The translations under genes and the position numbers were made by a program. DNA of 64,000 nt, taken from the NCBI GenBank assembly GCA_000181795.3, contig CM012954.1, positions 11,344,730 to 11,408,729 on the forward strand. Direction: 5' to 3'. Below the pieces are notes generated by a model. The model was not told the origin of the DNA and did not search any database. It saw nothing but the letters and a program-made list of their open reading frames with translations. Origin of the DNA: Trichinella spiralis (Eukaryota; Nematoda; Enoplea; Trichinellida; Trichinellidae). Each line of letters begins with the position of its first letter. Position 1 is the first letter of the stretch. This document shows, piece by piece, positions 30,870 through 45,300 of the stretch.

Positions 30870-33800
30870 AGCCGCCGTCCCAGTTCAACCGAAACGCATG
30901 GCTGACCACCACCGGCCGACCAGAGCTCAGCAACGGTAGCTTTGGACGTCGCACGTTGCAAGCAGAGGCAGGCGATTTTCTTTTATTTTTCTTTTTCTGC
31001 TCTGCTCAGTGTTCTTCTTTGTCCTTTGCAATAATATTGTTCATATTAATAATAATAATATCATTATTGGTGTTGTTGTTAGAACAGTTATTCGTATTAT
31101 ATTATTTCACCAACACTGACGACAAATTGGCCGAAAAAGAAATAAGAGACCAGTCAAGTCAGTGTTAATCGGTCAGTTCAGTTTTCAAGTTAGTCGATCA
31201 ACGGCCGACCAGCGTTATTATTGCAATCATCGGAGAGTACAGTAACCTATTGATAAGCAAGTACGAATGTGTTCAAACTAGCCTGGCTGGCTGACGTGTT
31301 GCAGCTGGCTGAGAAGAGCAGAAGGGGAGAGAGAAAGAGAGCGAGAATGTGAGAGAACAACAGCAAGAGAGCAACGAAAATGTGGAGAAAGAGAAAAAGA
31401 GACTGCGTATGCAAGTGTTCAAGTGTCTGCTGATTGCTGACGTGGTGAATATTGTCGGTCGTGCGAAATGGTCGCCACCGCTTTTCACTTGCCAGAAAAT
31501 TAACAGCCTGCTTGCTATATGCAGGCTGGTTGGAGTGCGTTCGTTTGTCAAGTCACAGAGTTGCTTGTGGTTGAAGCGATTATTGGCTGTTGAAAAAGAA
31601 CAAGTGTTGAGAATTGCCGCCACGGCCTCAGCCTAAGCAAGGTGTAACATTACTCCAGGCAAGCCGGTTCCAATCAGCACAACTGTGTGCGTAAATGATG
31701 CCAGCAGAAGCAGTGCTTTCGCTTTCTTCAACTCTCTTCTGAACTCTGGCGAAGGTATGCTTCTTCACACATAACGCACCCACCACACACACACAACTGA
31801 CAATCTATAATATTGATTTTTGAACAGCGTCAAAGAGAAGATTTTACTGGATGTATGGCACGTCGTAACAGCGCCATTTGACAAGCTTATGTCAGCGGTT
31901 CCAGTAGCAACCGACCAATGACAGCTGATCGAATGAAAGTGAACATCATCTGCGCGCGTTCAATCGTCCAAAATTGAAATCAAATCCCAAATAGCGTTCC
32001 AGATTTTTCTACTTTAAGTCATTTCATCTCCAAACTGTGTCCGGTATACCCGACTTTATTGCACCACAACTGCAACAAATCATTTTGTTCATTTTGTTGT
32101 TGTTGTTGTTGATCAATCATCTCAATTTATCTATTAAACATTGAAATAATTCGACAATTTGAAACAGAAAAGAAAACAACAACAAACTGCCATTATGATG
32201 ATTATCTACTTCATACTACGATGCATACAAATTCAAACTCAAAAAAATCAGATCAAAAAATTATACGATAATATTTTCACGTGTGAGGATTCATCAGATG
32301 CTGATGTTTTAAGAAAAAAAATCAACTGCCGACAAATGATGTGAATCAAAAATAAAAAGCACAATTTTATGCATCACGAACACCTTTTTACTTAAAGTAG
32401 TAATAATATTGGAAATAATTTTTTGTCAAATTACTCTTCTTTTCAAATTTATCCTATCGTTGTAAATTTTTCCTTCAATTATTTCTATTTCAACTCAAAA
32501 AAAATAAAGCAGAACAACAAATGTATCGTTTGATTTGAATAAATTTCAGAATAAAAAAAACACTTTAATTCTCAGCATCTGAGTATTCTGTAATTGTTTG
32601 CAACTTGTTTGCATTTTAAAATTGCAACAATTGCTCAAATTTAATAAAACTAAATAAAAACTCTAGCAACTTTTGCGTCACTACTACAAAATAATAAATT
32701 AAAAAATTAGGAACAAGAAAAAGTTGAATATAATTTTAAAGAAGATGAATATTTTCACATCTGAAAAAGGGGAACAAAAAACTGCACCATTACCTATTGA
32801 AATGTATATGCAGTATGAGTATTTTAAAAAATTCTCAAAAAAAAACTTTATTAAACAAATTTATGTAAATTGAAAATATTCAAAATGTATTCAATATCAA
32901 TCATAACACAGTCGGTGAATTTTTGTTAAATTACAAATTTCACTTTGTACAAATGATGAATAACAGTGAGCTTTGTCAGAAAGTTGCAAAAAGAAAGCAT
33001 GCAGGGACTGTTGGAGTTGTTTTCCATTGTATGCAAAAGCATCGATTTGCAATTCTCTCCCCGTGACAGACAACAATCAAATTTTAAGCTTGTTTGTTGT
33101 GTAAAAAAAATCAATCTGCAAACACAATCAAAAATAAAGAAAACCTTTTTCCCAATTAAGGGACGAACGTGTAGTGATAGCAGTTGAAAAGTGAAAACTG
33201 AGCACACGAAACTGCGTGATTTGGAGGAAAAAAAATTTTTATAATCACGACTCAATAATTTGGTGTGGTGGTTGTTTTTATTAGATTTGAAAATTTAAAC
33301 CCGTGAACAAAACTCAAAAGTGGCTATAGCAACTCAAAGCGATGAAGTTGAAGTGAAAAAATAAAAATATTAATTATTACTATCATCATAAATGACAAAC
33401 TGGATGGATGAGCTTTCCTGATCAAGTTATAATGCGTTGCTGAAAAACAGACGAATCAAATAAATAGTCGCGCATCTCGTTTGGAAATTGCAGCTGCCAA
33501 AAATGCAATTTGTATCGAAAGAAAAAGTAACCGCATTCAAGAAATAATAATTAAAAAATATACATATACAGGACAAATATTTTCAAATTAAATATTCGCG
33601 AACAAAATCAACAATAATTTTTCATCTGCAAATAACAATTATTGAAAAATCTCAAAACTCCTCCCTTGCATGATTCATTTCTTGGTGTAAATAATCTATC
33701 GCCTGAATAGTATATTTAAAAAATAAAAAAAACTTACATATTGTAGTGAAATATGATAACAAATTGCTGAATAAAAATTGAAAAAGAGAACAACAAAAAT

Positions 33801-34246
33801 AGCATTACTGTTGAACGAAGAAATATAGATGACGATGATGAAGCGATCTACTGCTACTACAATTACCGATGAGCGTATATTTACATTCTGTATTTGTGTG
33901 CAGCCGTGTGTCAGTATCTAGCCTTTACAATGATGCTAATTCAACGAATAGATAAACAAAATTCAAACTGCCTGTTCCTTGTAAATTGTACACACGTACA
34001 CCACATGCAGAGCTGTCAACACCGGCGTCGAAAACTATTAATCCAAGAAAACGCTACTGATTCATTTGATCAACGTGTTGACGTTGTTGTACAGTTTTTC
34101 CATTTCGCCTCATCCAGGCATCCTCACAATGGAAGCCGGTGTAGTACGTCGCCATGACTCACTAAACAACTGCTTGTAAATGCTATTTTTTTCAGCCTGG
34201 CAAATATTCTCAACGCGGTGAAACGGACAGAAGAACATCGAGAGGC
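30870..34246. promoter_or_regulatory. Divergent region between TTBK and the corin-like gene
   Basis: A 3.4-kb region upstream of both genes. The TTBK side (30870-32000) is GC-richer and contains a GA-rich tract at about 31315-31400, likely promoter or 5' UTR. The remainder is AT-rich. A strong acceptor-like TTTTTTTCAG ends at 34195, 51 nt before the corin-like ATG, consistent with a trans-splice site or 5' UTR intron. No coding gene recognised. Confidence 0.45.
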
Positions 34247-37200
34247 ATGAAAATTAGTAAGTCATTTTTCATTGAAATTAATAGAAATCAACAGAAAAAA
34301 TTTTTATCATTTTCATTTTGCTGAAACTGTTGTGTGAAATTCAATCTATGTTCCAAAATACACTGCTGTCATTTCAAAAAGTTTTTCATTTTCAAATTTC
34401 ATCAATTTCAATTAAATCTAAATCATAAATTTGCCAAAAAAAATAGCCACATTCATTTTTTCTCCTTTTCATCTTATACATTGCTGATATATGTCTTAAT
34501 GGATATATATTCATACATGATCCCGTAATTTTCAACTGTAAAACTAAACTTCGTCTTGAAATTTCCATTACCACTGCTTTGAAATGAATCTCAGACAAAA
34601 CAATTCTCAGCAACTGAATGAATGTTAAGATGAAGCAAAGATTTTTGAATTCATTCAATATTATTGATACACTGCATTGCCAATTAATTATCTTGTACAA
34701 ATGCTACACTTATTACAAGAACATGTAAACAAAACGAAATATAATTCATCATCGCGTGCTGCTAAATACAACTGGTTTTAAATTGAAATATACATACGTA
34801 TATGTCTTCTTTTGGAAAATATATAATTAAAATTTAAAAAATTGCTCTTCTTTCACAGCACATCCTACTTCGCTTGAACACCATGAACAGGTAAAACACT
34901 TCAACTTCTCTTATTAAAATTAAAAAAAACAAAATAAACCAATTTCCATTTAAGCGACATGTAAACAGAATTCAATTGAACAATGAAAATGAGCACAATC
35001 GACGATTCAGAGGCAACTTGTACAAATTCGGTTGCATCATTTCCATTTGTGTAGTTTTTATTTTGGTGATCGTTCTGAGCGCCCTTCTCAGCAGTGAAGG
35101 TATTTTGTTGTATTTTGTTTTTCAATAAATTTCAAAAATTATGCAAATCAAAACCAAATCCCTTGACAGGAAATTCGTCAAGTGCAGAACAAATGACGGA
35201 AAATATGAAACGAAAATTTTGGTGCACGTTCATTCAAGAAAACAGCCTGGAAGAATCGACCAAAATGGAATTGGAACTATCAACCCTACTATATTTGGAA
35301 ATGGTAAATAAATAAATAAATAAATAAACAAGTGTTTCTCAAAATGATTTTCTTTTCATATCCGGGAAATTTTCGTCAATACAACACTCAATCCGTATCT
35401 TGTGGATGTTGATGTTGTGCATCTGAATCGAACGTGAGTGCAAAGCAGAAATTCCATTCTTTGCAAATAGCATCCGTTCTTCGTTCTTTTTTTTAAATTA
35501 ATTGCAGAGATAATTTAAACGGAGTGAATGTGACGTTCATTTTGGAATTTATCAACGAACCTTCTTTGGAAGAGTTGAATGTCGACTTTTTGAAAACATT
35601 ATTCCAAACAACCATACCACGCATAAATGTGGAAAGTGTACAAGTTGAAGGTGATTCTTATGAAAAAAAAATAATAAAATTTTCTTTCTTCTTCTTATAC
35701 ACATTTACATATTTATTATGCAGAAATAAAACAGCCAATTATTCCCGTTCCAACACCAGAATCCAACAGCACTGAACCGACGATCAACACAAATACAACA
35801 ATCCCATCGACTCCGAATCAGACAACCCCATCAGTGATCAGTAAGTAGGAAGTGTTTGAAATTTAAATTTATGCTTTAAAGAACAAAAAGGTACATTTCA
35901 CACGTAATAGCATTGTTCGACCTTGTACCATTCTGCACCGATTTCGGCTGGCAGAAGACGTGCTATCCGAATCATTTGGGCTATCGAAACAAATACGAAG
36001 TGTTGGCTTCGTTGAGCTTTTTCCAAGTAAGCATATTTTTCAACGACAACAATATGTTCAATATGAATAATCAAATATTTTTCAAAAAAAACCCCCCCCC
36101 ACAACAACAGATACTGAACAAACAGCAATGTCACAGACAAGTGCAAATTTTCGCATGCTTGCTATTGCAACCTCCGTGCAAGGAAAACACCGGCATAGTA
36201 TCAGTGTGTAGGCCATTTTGTGAAGGTATATAGATAGTGTTGTTCAATAGTTATTGCTGAAATTCAAATGGACAAATTTTTCCCTGTTCATTTGTTCAGA
36301 AGTTGTTTCCGCTTGTTCAAAGTCGTTGGCAATGACAGAAATCGGTGAAAAGAATCTGTGCAGTGATGAAATTTCAAATTATGGTCCAAATTGTATGCAA
36401 TTTTGTGACGAAGACAATTTCATTTGTGAACAAACCCGACTCTGCATAAATGCCACTCGTCGATGCGACGGCAATCTCGACTGCGGTGCAAATGACATCA
36501 GCGATGAGTTAAACTGTGGTTAGTTATCCATTTTTTTAAATAAATAAATATATATATAAATAAAAGAAACAAAAGTAGAACTAACAATTGTAGAATGCAA
36601 ATCAAACGAATTCCGTTGTCGCAATGGATTGTGCATCAGTCAGTTGAAAACATGCAACAACGAAAATGACTGTGGAGAATGGGAAGATGAGAAAAATTGC
36701 AGTGAATATATATTTAGTTTTAACACTGTTGACGGATATTTGAAATTTTTGTTTCGTTTAACATTAGCTTGTCGAGAAAATTGGAAAAAATGCACAGAAA
36801 CTGGCCAATGTTTTCCAGCTTCATTTTGGTGTGATGGTGAATTCCATTGCGGTGACAAATCAGACGAACTTCAATGCGGTTATACTTAAATAAATATATA
36901 TTCATACAGTGGACAAAACATGCATAATTAATTAAACTGTTTAGAATGTCCTAGAGAACAGTTCATCTGCCAAAACGGAGCATGCATGCCAGCAAATGTC
37001 CGATGCAATGGTGTCAACGATTGCGGTGATTTCAGCGATGAATTCGACTGTGGTAAATTATTAAAATAAAAATAAAAGAAGACAACACAACAACCAAAAA
37101 AAGAAAAAGAAAAAAAAATATTTTTTTTCCATGTTTAGAATGTCAAGCTGAACAATTTCGCTGCGACAAATATTTGTGCAAATATTTCGACAACGACTGG

Positions 37201-40200
37201 TGCAACGGCAAAGCGGATTGCGTTGACGCAACGGACGAGCCGGCAAATTGCAGTACGACAATATGGACAAAAGAAAAAAAATTTTTTTTCTTTTTAAACA
37301 ACATTATTAATTATAACTAATATTCACAAATTTTACAATACAGCCTGCAAACCTGGACAATTCAAATGTGACGACGGTTTCTGTTTGGCAAAGCATCGCG
37401 TTTGTGATCGCTACATCGACTGCAAGGACGGCAGTGATGAACTGCACTGCGGTTTGGAAAAAAAAATCTTCGCAAAAAAAAACAAATATCCAACTAAACC
37501 AACTGCCCATTTCTAATTTAGATTGCACACCAGAAGAATTTCAATGCGAACCAGGAATCTGCATACCGCTTGAAAAAGTCTGCGACGGTGAAGCAAACTG
37601 TGCAAACAGAAAAGATGAACTACAACAATGTGGTACTTATTTGTCCCATTTGAAAAGATGACTTATTTAAAAAAAACCACCCAAATAAAATAATATTTTT
37701 TCAGAATGTAACAGCAAAGAGCAGTTTCGTTGTAAAAATGGCCAATGTATGGATATAAACAGATACTGCAATCACAGGACAGATTGTCTTGACGGCGATG
37801 ACGAATTTCAAAATTGTGAAGGCAGTACGCATTGAATCGTTTTTTTCCCATTTTTTTTCATCCAAAAATGGTTCATCACTTGTATTTCATCGCAATTTCA
37901 GAATGCCCACCCGGCTATGGAAAAAAATGCAACCTCAGAACTACTGGCGAATATAAGTGTTTGCCAGAATCGATGATGTGTGATGGTGTATCGGATTGTG
38001 AGCGTAACGAAGATGAAGAAAATTGCAGTATCATAATTTTTTTAATAAATCAAACTTGTAGAAAATTGAATTTTAACCGTGCTTCCATTTTCACAGAATG
38101 CCGAGAAGATCAGTTCCAATGCAACGATGGTGCATGCAAGCCGTGGTCATTGTACTGTAATAGTATACATGATTGTCTCGATTTTTCGGACGAGACAAAC
38201 TGCAGTAAGATGAGCAAATATATAATAAAAATGGAATTAAAAAATATCAAAAGTATGAACATATTTCAGCTTGCAATGAAAAATACCAAGAAACTTGTCA
38301 CGATGGTTGGTGTTATGACAAAAATCATCGTTGCGATGGTAAAGCTCAATGTGCTGATCTATCCGACGAATACAACTGCAGTATGTAAATTAATATTTTC
38401 AAATAAACTAAGCACATACGTATACATATTGTAATTTAGCTTGTGCTGAATATTTAAGAAAATCTAATCCTGAAAAGCTATGCGATTATGTTCAAGACTG
38501 TGCAGATCGAACAGATGAGCTGAATTGCAGTACGCATTACTCCATACCACACACAAACAGACAGACAAATATATATATGTATCAATTATTTCAGAATTTT
38601 GTTTAAATTTTTAGGTTACATCCCAAAAAACTTGAAAAATAAATACGACACATTCCTCTGCTATGGTGGAGCAGCGCTTGACCGATCAAAAATATGCGAC
38701 GGCAATATTGATTGTCCAATGGGAGATGATGAATACCATTGCTGTAAATTTCAATTTATTTTTTATTAAAAAGAAATTTTTTAAACTTTTTTTATCCACT
38801 TTCAGATTTTCTAATGCCAAAAGAAGGTTATGATCTCAACAAACCCTGGGTGTTTCAAGATGCTGGAGTAATTTTTGTACAAAGCAAAGGATCGTGGGGA
38901 ATCGTATGTGCACCTTCAAATGAAAATAACAATTCATTAAATGCTTTGGCTGAGCACGTCTGCAAGAGAAACTTATTCCAGTATTTTTTCTTTTGTGCAT
39001 TAAGAAAAGCAAAAATAGCCAACAAGAATAATATCCATAAAAATGAATTTCAGTTCTGTTGATTACATTTCCAGAGTGCCATTGGACGATACGCAACAAA
39101 TACCAACTTATCAACTGAATTCATTCAATCCAAAAGAGTAATAATAATAATAATAATAAGATGATGATGATGAAATTTCTCATTTTTCTTTTTGTTCATT
39201 TTTCCACTTATTATTTCAGTTTCGTTCAAACTGACTGTCCCAGCAAACAAACAGTTGCGGTGATGTGCAAATCTGAAAGTAGTACCATTCGCTTGTTTAT
39301 TCGTTCTTAATTAATCAATGTTAATTTGCTTTGGTTAATTGAAGTATGCGGTCAAGATCCGTACAAACTCAGCAGTCCAAGTGTATCACTTTTGCAAAGC
39401 ACCGCCATGCGGACTTTACCCTTCTTTGCCAGTATTTACACAGATGGCAAGCACCGCTGTTCTGGAATTATTTACCAACGACGATGGATACTCACATCGG
39501 CCAGTTGTGTAGAAAAGTGCCTCATATTATTCGACTTGTATGAATAATTTCTTTCTTTTTAAAATTTTCAATTCACCTAGAAATGACTTGTTCACAATGC
39601 GGGTACGAGTTGGGCAACAACGAAATTCCAGTCTGAGTCCATTTGACCAATTTTTCTACGTTGCACAAGCAATCAAACATTCCATGTATAAACCGATCCC
39701 CAATGTCGAACATGATATCGCCTTGTTGCAATTGGACAAAAATATCCAATATACACCATTTGTACAGCCTATCTGCTTAAGCAACGGTAAAGTTGACGTT
39801 TCAAAATTAGACACTCATACAATCGGTATGGGTAGACTTCGACGAAAAGCCATCAAAGCCGAACATGCCGATCTAACAAGACTGTCTGTTAAAAATGCAG
39901 ACATTTGCAAAAGCAATTTGATAGTCAAGTTAGAAAGAGTGAAAATTGCAGAAAATCAGTTCTGCACTCTGGAAAGAGACAAATCATATCTTTGTCAAGT
40001 ATGCTAGCACAAATAAAGAAACACTGAAAAAAGCAAAGGAAATTTTCCTATTCCCACATAACCAACCAAACATTTTTAGGGTGAAACAGGCTCGCCTATA
40101 CTGACTCAATATTCCAATGGTACTTGGGCAGTGGTTGGGCTGACAACAGATGTGAATTATTGTTTCAAAAAAAAGTTTCCGACCATTTTCACAGACTTGT

Positions 40201-40434
40201 CACATTATTCAGAATGGATACAGTATACTACAGGTACATATTTTAATATTTGTAACAACACAAATGCTACCGACGTACTATTTAGACTATGCAAGTAAAC
40301 AGAAAGAAAGAAAAATTGTTCACTGTGAAGGTTCGTTCTCTTGCCTTCTGGGAAATTGCATTGAAAGTACATCAGTTTGTGATGGAATAAGAGACTGCGC
40401 TTTTGGTGAAGATGAAATTTGCAGTTATCCATGA
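34247..40434 (+). CDS. Corin-like type II membrane protein (SEA, Frizzled, LDLa repeats, SRCR, inactive trypsin-like domain)
   Basis: 29 exons, all in phase, 1217 residues: 34247-34256, 34859-34890, 34955-35099, 35170-35303, 35366-35433, 35508-35650, 35724-35840, 35911-36026, 36111-36225, 36300-36518, 36594-36701, 36768-36878, 36945-37052, 37139-37252, 37344-37451, 37522-37632, 37705-37824, 37902-38027, 38097-38204, 38270-38380, 38440-38529, 38615-38743, 38806-38980, 39054-39137, 39220-39278, 39345-39516, 39581-39998, 40080-40233, 40286-40434. Order: short cytoplasmic N-terminus; transmembrane segment about 40-60; SEA about 70-175; Thr/Pro linker; Frizzled-type cysteine-rich domain about 217-325; 13 LDLa repeats about 335-814; SRCR-like domain about 815-920; trypsin fold about 922-1165; one C-terminal LDLa. 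This order resembles corin, a membrane serine protease. Here the protease is dead: LTSASC replaces LTAAHC (His to Ser, about 974), the Asp of EHDIALL is kept (about 1023), and GETGSP replaces GDSGGP (Ser to Thr, about 1120). No RIVGG-type activation site is visible. A scaffold, receptor or ligand-binding role is inferred. Exon 5 lacks an AG acceptor. Confidence 0.87.
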
Positions 40435-42332
40435 ATGAAAGAAAGCAATTCAATTATTACACTAAGTAAACAAACCCATTTTCAACAGGCCTCACCCGTG
40501 ATAGCCTACCTTGCTGACGAATCAATTCGCGATTTCACAAAATGCGATGCATGCTCTTCATACAAACACTTATAATTTAAAATTTGAAATATATAGTTAT
40601 TGTTGTTGTTTTCTCATTTTTATGCATATCTGTTTATTAATTAAATATTTATTTTTTTAATCGACTGTACTGTGAATGATATCGAAATGTACAATTTGAA
40701 CAAGCAGAAAAAGCACACGATGACAAAACTGAACTGAAAACTGTTACCAGAAAACCGAAACCTAATTTGAAACCAACAAATTTGCAAATGTTCAACTGTG
40801 ATATACACCCTACACTACCTGTCTGCCTATCTTGATGATAAACAATAGAAAAATTCAAAATATTACATATGACCTCAAAAAAAATAATTCAAAACTATAT
40901 TTACCTGCCTTTCAAATTATTTGCTACAGAATGTCTTCTTCTACATTCCGGTTTGAAATGAACACAAAACGATGACGTCACAGAAACACGAAACTGATCG
41001 ACGGACGTTACCAAAAACTAAAATGTATAAAAGTTGTACATATAAAAATTTTAAAAATAATAAAAGTATACATTCTGAATCGTTAAGACAAAACATATAA
41101 TTTGATTTAAAAAACAATTATCTCATTCGTTCACTATTTGTTATAAAATATACTCAAAGTATAAATAAATCTGAAAATGATAAATTCACATGAACGCATA
41201 TTTCTAGGAATAAGCTGATATGTATTAAAATATGAAACTAGTAATAATTATTACACTGCTTTGCTAATTCTTGACAAATAAATACAATTTCACACATTGC
41301 ACAATTGCGCAATGAATGAAAATTATGAAGAAAAAACTGAAAAGCATAAATTGATTGTAAATGAAAAATTATCAGAAAAAAATGCATTCGTTATGTTTAT
41401 TGATAAGCTGAAGAAGACTATTTTTTTTAGTTTTACAGCTTCATTATGTTAACAAACAAATGAAAAAAACTTACCTCCAGCAATGTCACTTGCATCTATC
41501 CTTCAGGCAAATTTGAAAAGTATTAAGTAACACAGTAATTAAAAAATCAGGAAGACCTGAAAAAGTAGGTCACAATTCAAATTGTTGCATTGTAATTTCT
41601 ATAAACTTTAATATCTTTTTAAAAATAAATTGTTACAAAAGTATTATTTGTATAATTTTTGACTGTGAATTTTTTGAAAAGTTTTTATACAATTTCAAAT
41701 TTGAAAAGATACAAAAAACAAATAACGCCCGTCCATTCGTATGCATAGAATATTAGTATTCATGAAAAAATTGAACTTTTTATCAACTGAATTTATTCAA
41801 ATCAATTCGAAGTGTACAAAATTTTCAAAGTGAACATGAAACGAAAAAAATTGCACACAATTCACACGATGCAACAAAAGTATGGTGGATTTTCTATTCA
41901 AATTTTGACATGTCCAATTTCTGAAGTGATGACAATGCGTTTGTTTGTTTTTTTTTTCAAATTTTGAACAGTCATCCACACTATAAAGCAAGAAAAAACT
42001 TTGACTAGACAAAAATACCCAAATATTGTTTGTGCAAAAAAAAGTTTGATTAAAAATTAGCAATTTATATATAATGATGAAATGAAATTGGCGAGTGACC
42101 GGAGTCTGGTAAAAAAACAGTTTGCGAATGTACAACCGGATGAATCGAAATAATCAGTTTAAAAATCAATTGAATAGGCAAATAATATATATATTTTTTT
42201 GATTTTGATTTTACATAAGCGTAATCCAACAAGCAGCTTACGAGAATTGCAACGAATTGTGCAAGCTTGTAACAGCTTCTTCTTCTTCTTCTTTGCTAAT
42301 TACAATTGGGCAATTGAATTGATTGGTCAAAA
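40435..42332. other. Convergent intergenic region between the corin-like gene and E93
   Basis: 1.9 kb of AT-rich DNA holding the 3' flanks of two convergent genes. No gene recognised. Confidence 0.5.
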
Positions 42333-45300
42333 CTAGTTGGTGGCCAATGGCACAAAGGCGTAATCGACAATGCTGGATGAATCCACAGAGGTGATTTTTT
42401 TCGGCGTTGATTTTTTTCGCCTCATCTTACGCCAAGATGATTGTTGTACAAGTTCCAACGGTTGCTGTTGTACCTGTGCAGAATTTTCCACTTCCATAGA
42501 ATCAATCTGTTGTTGTTGTTGTTGCTGCTGTTCATCAATTTTAATTGAACAATCATTTATTGCTTCATCAGTTGCTGCTGCTTTGTTGGGTTCTTCAACA
42601 AAATGCCCAGTTTGCCCAAAAGGTGTCGATGAATTTTCAACAATTGCCAAATTGCTTGGATATTGAAGATTTAGAAATTCACAATTTTCAACTGTTTCTA
42701 TTATAAATTGAATAAATTATTCATGAAACAAACAAACAAACAAACAAATGAATGAATGAACGAATCATTTACCCGCATTTGGCCGAGGAGCAATGGTACA
42801 GGGTGTTGTTGGATTTTCAGCCGCCTTCTTATTGTTGTTAGATGATGAAGCTGTTTCAGCTTGTTGCTGCTTCTTCGCCCTCAACAAGTTGCGCTCTTTG
42901 ACCTTGTATTCCAACGTTGAATGCGGTACGCCATAAAAGCTGCCAGCTTTGTGGACGCTCATTTCACCCCGACGTACCGACTGGACGGCCAATGCCAGTG
43001 CATTTTTATCGTATTTTCGGTATTGGCCACGTTTGCGACGCAGCTTTTTCGCGTTAGCTTCGTCCAGTTGATTTGCATCGGATGAACTTCGACTTCCGGC
43101 ACCGTCACTTGAAGCTTCGGCTGTCATCTGAGGACGCGAGTCCACAATAGACGAACGATCAGCAACGTTACCAGCAGCACGACTGTCAGTATTGGTGCAC
43201 AACTCCTGCACTGCCTATACAGAACACAACAACGTTGACAATCGGAAATCGTAAATATTATTAAAATTTATACCTTCATCACGGCATGTCTGGTGGCATT
43301 GCGAACCGCATCTAGACCAATTAAACCGAGCAGCATGGATCGACTGGGCATTGTCATCAGTGTCGGATTCAGAAAACGACCATTCGTGGCCGCTGCAGCA
43401 GGCATCGCTGCAGTCTGATTTTGCAATTCCAAGGCACTGGTCAGTTGTTTGGTGCAAATTTGAAGCGCCAAATCTTGGACACTTTGATTCGGCGAGACGA
43501 CAGTTCTCGTCAAAGACGACTTGCAGTTGGTTGTTTTGCTGGTTTTACCGCTACTGTTGCCGGCCAACGGTCGCCCACGACCAGAGCTCACTTCACCGCA
43601 CAGTGACGTCGCAGATGTAGACTGCTTGGTGTTATTATTGGCTGCAGAGCGACGTTCTGCTCGTAATCCAACTCCTGTTCCAGATCCAACCCCAGCTCCA
43701 GCCACATTGCAAGCTGCTTCCAATTTGTGTATTTTATTACGCAATGTAGAACGTGGAACGCCGTAAATCACCGAAGCACGCCTTGTACCGAGCTTTCCGC
43801 TTCGAATATCCAACACCGCTGCTTCCAAATCTGCCTTACTGTAACTGCGTTTATTTCCATTCATACTCATCGAATTCGAAGAATAACCACTAAAATTTGA
43901 ACTATTTTCAAAATTCAATTTCCAAACAAAATCATACTTACAGTTCTTTCGAATTGATTAATTAATTAATTAATTAATCTGAAGCAAAATTTCAAATCAA
44001 CAACTGCTGAATGGGTGAATTTAATATAATGGGAGAAAATATTGTTTCATTAATCTCAACTTACTATTCTCACACATCCTGTTCTACTTCCCACTAAGCC
44101 ATCTTGAACGTCTGCTAAACCCCAATTCACAGATCTTATGCATATTTTCATATAATTTATACAAAAGCACCTTTCATAATGTATATTTTAGCGGCATAAA
44201 TCAAGCACGCCATTCACTTTCTTTGCACGCTGAAATCGATCACATTGCAAATTAAAGCTTCACGAATCAAAACAACAACTTCCTTGTTTCTTTTTCCTTT
44301 ACACCACCACAATTATTATTAAATAATAATTCACCATACGTAAAACTTTGAATGATTGAAATTAAAAATCAACCGTGTAGTTTTCATTTCCCCCAAAACA
44401 ATCGTACAAGTTGTGCAACAGGGATGAAATTTTCATTAAACAGATTATTATCACAACTTCAATAATATGAAACATAAATTTACTTCCTTACGTTGTTGTG
44501 AACGGCAGAATTGTGTTTATTCTAACGCAATTGTTGTCAGCTAGTTGGCAAAAGTTTTAGGAAATAATTTTTCGCAAATACAACTGAAGCATTTTTTTAA
44601 TGAAATTTTCAATTGTAATAAAAAAATAGAAAAAAGAAAAAAAGAAACAGTGAACAAAGTGAATTTCACCATTCAATGCATACAATGGTGAGAGAAAAAG
44701 ACCAAGCAAACATCATCATCAGCTGCACATTATCATTTGCATATAATGGTTTATTTATTACGCACCGTTCAATGGACGAAATAACATCTCTGACAAAAGT
44801 GTTGAATAGAGAGAGCGGTAATAAAAATTTTCCACTTTACAATGAAATTCAACCGAACTTCCGCCAATTCAAACGACAATAAAAAAGAACAAAAGCTATT
44901 CAGCATTTTTTGTTCGAAGCTAAACTTTTTACCAAAAAAAATCAGAATAAATCATTTTACGTTTATCATAAAAGAAATAAAAAACAAAATCAGTTTGCCA
45001 TTTTCACACGGAATCGTTCAAAGTAAAAATAAAAAATAGATACCAAAAAAAAATTCAACATTAAACAAAAATAACCAAGCGGTATCTTCAAAAACAGGTT
45101 CGTTTCAGAAAAGTTTAACCTTAACCAACTGCTGTAAACAACAATTATTGTTCATCTCTATTTCCTGTATATACACATGTAGATAGATTGATAGACAGAG
45201 AAAGAAAACATATTATGCATTCACAGTTTCGCAAATTCAAAAAATCAATTAAACTAAATTTAATTTTGCTCCAATATTAAAAAAATAAGGCTTTTTCAAT

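Noticed and set aside
31273..31636. Overlapping frames on both strands upstream of TTBK
   Set aside because: The minus-strand frame starts at GTG; the composition is GA/CT-rich simple sequence, better read as promoter or 5' UTR.
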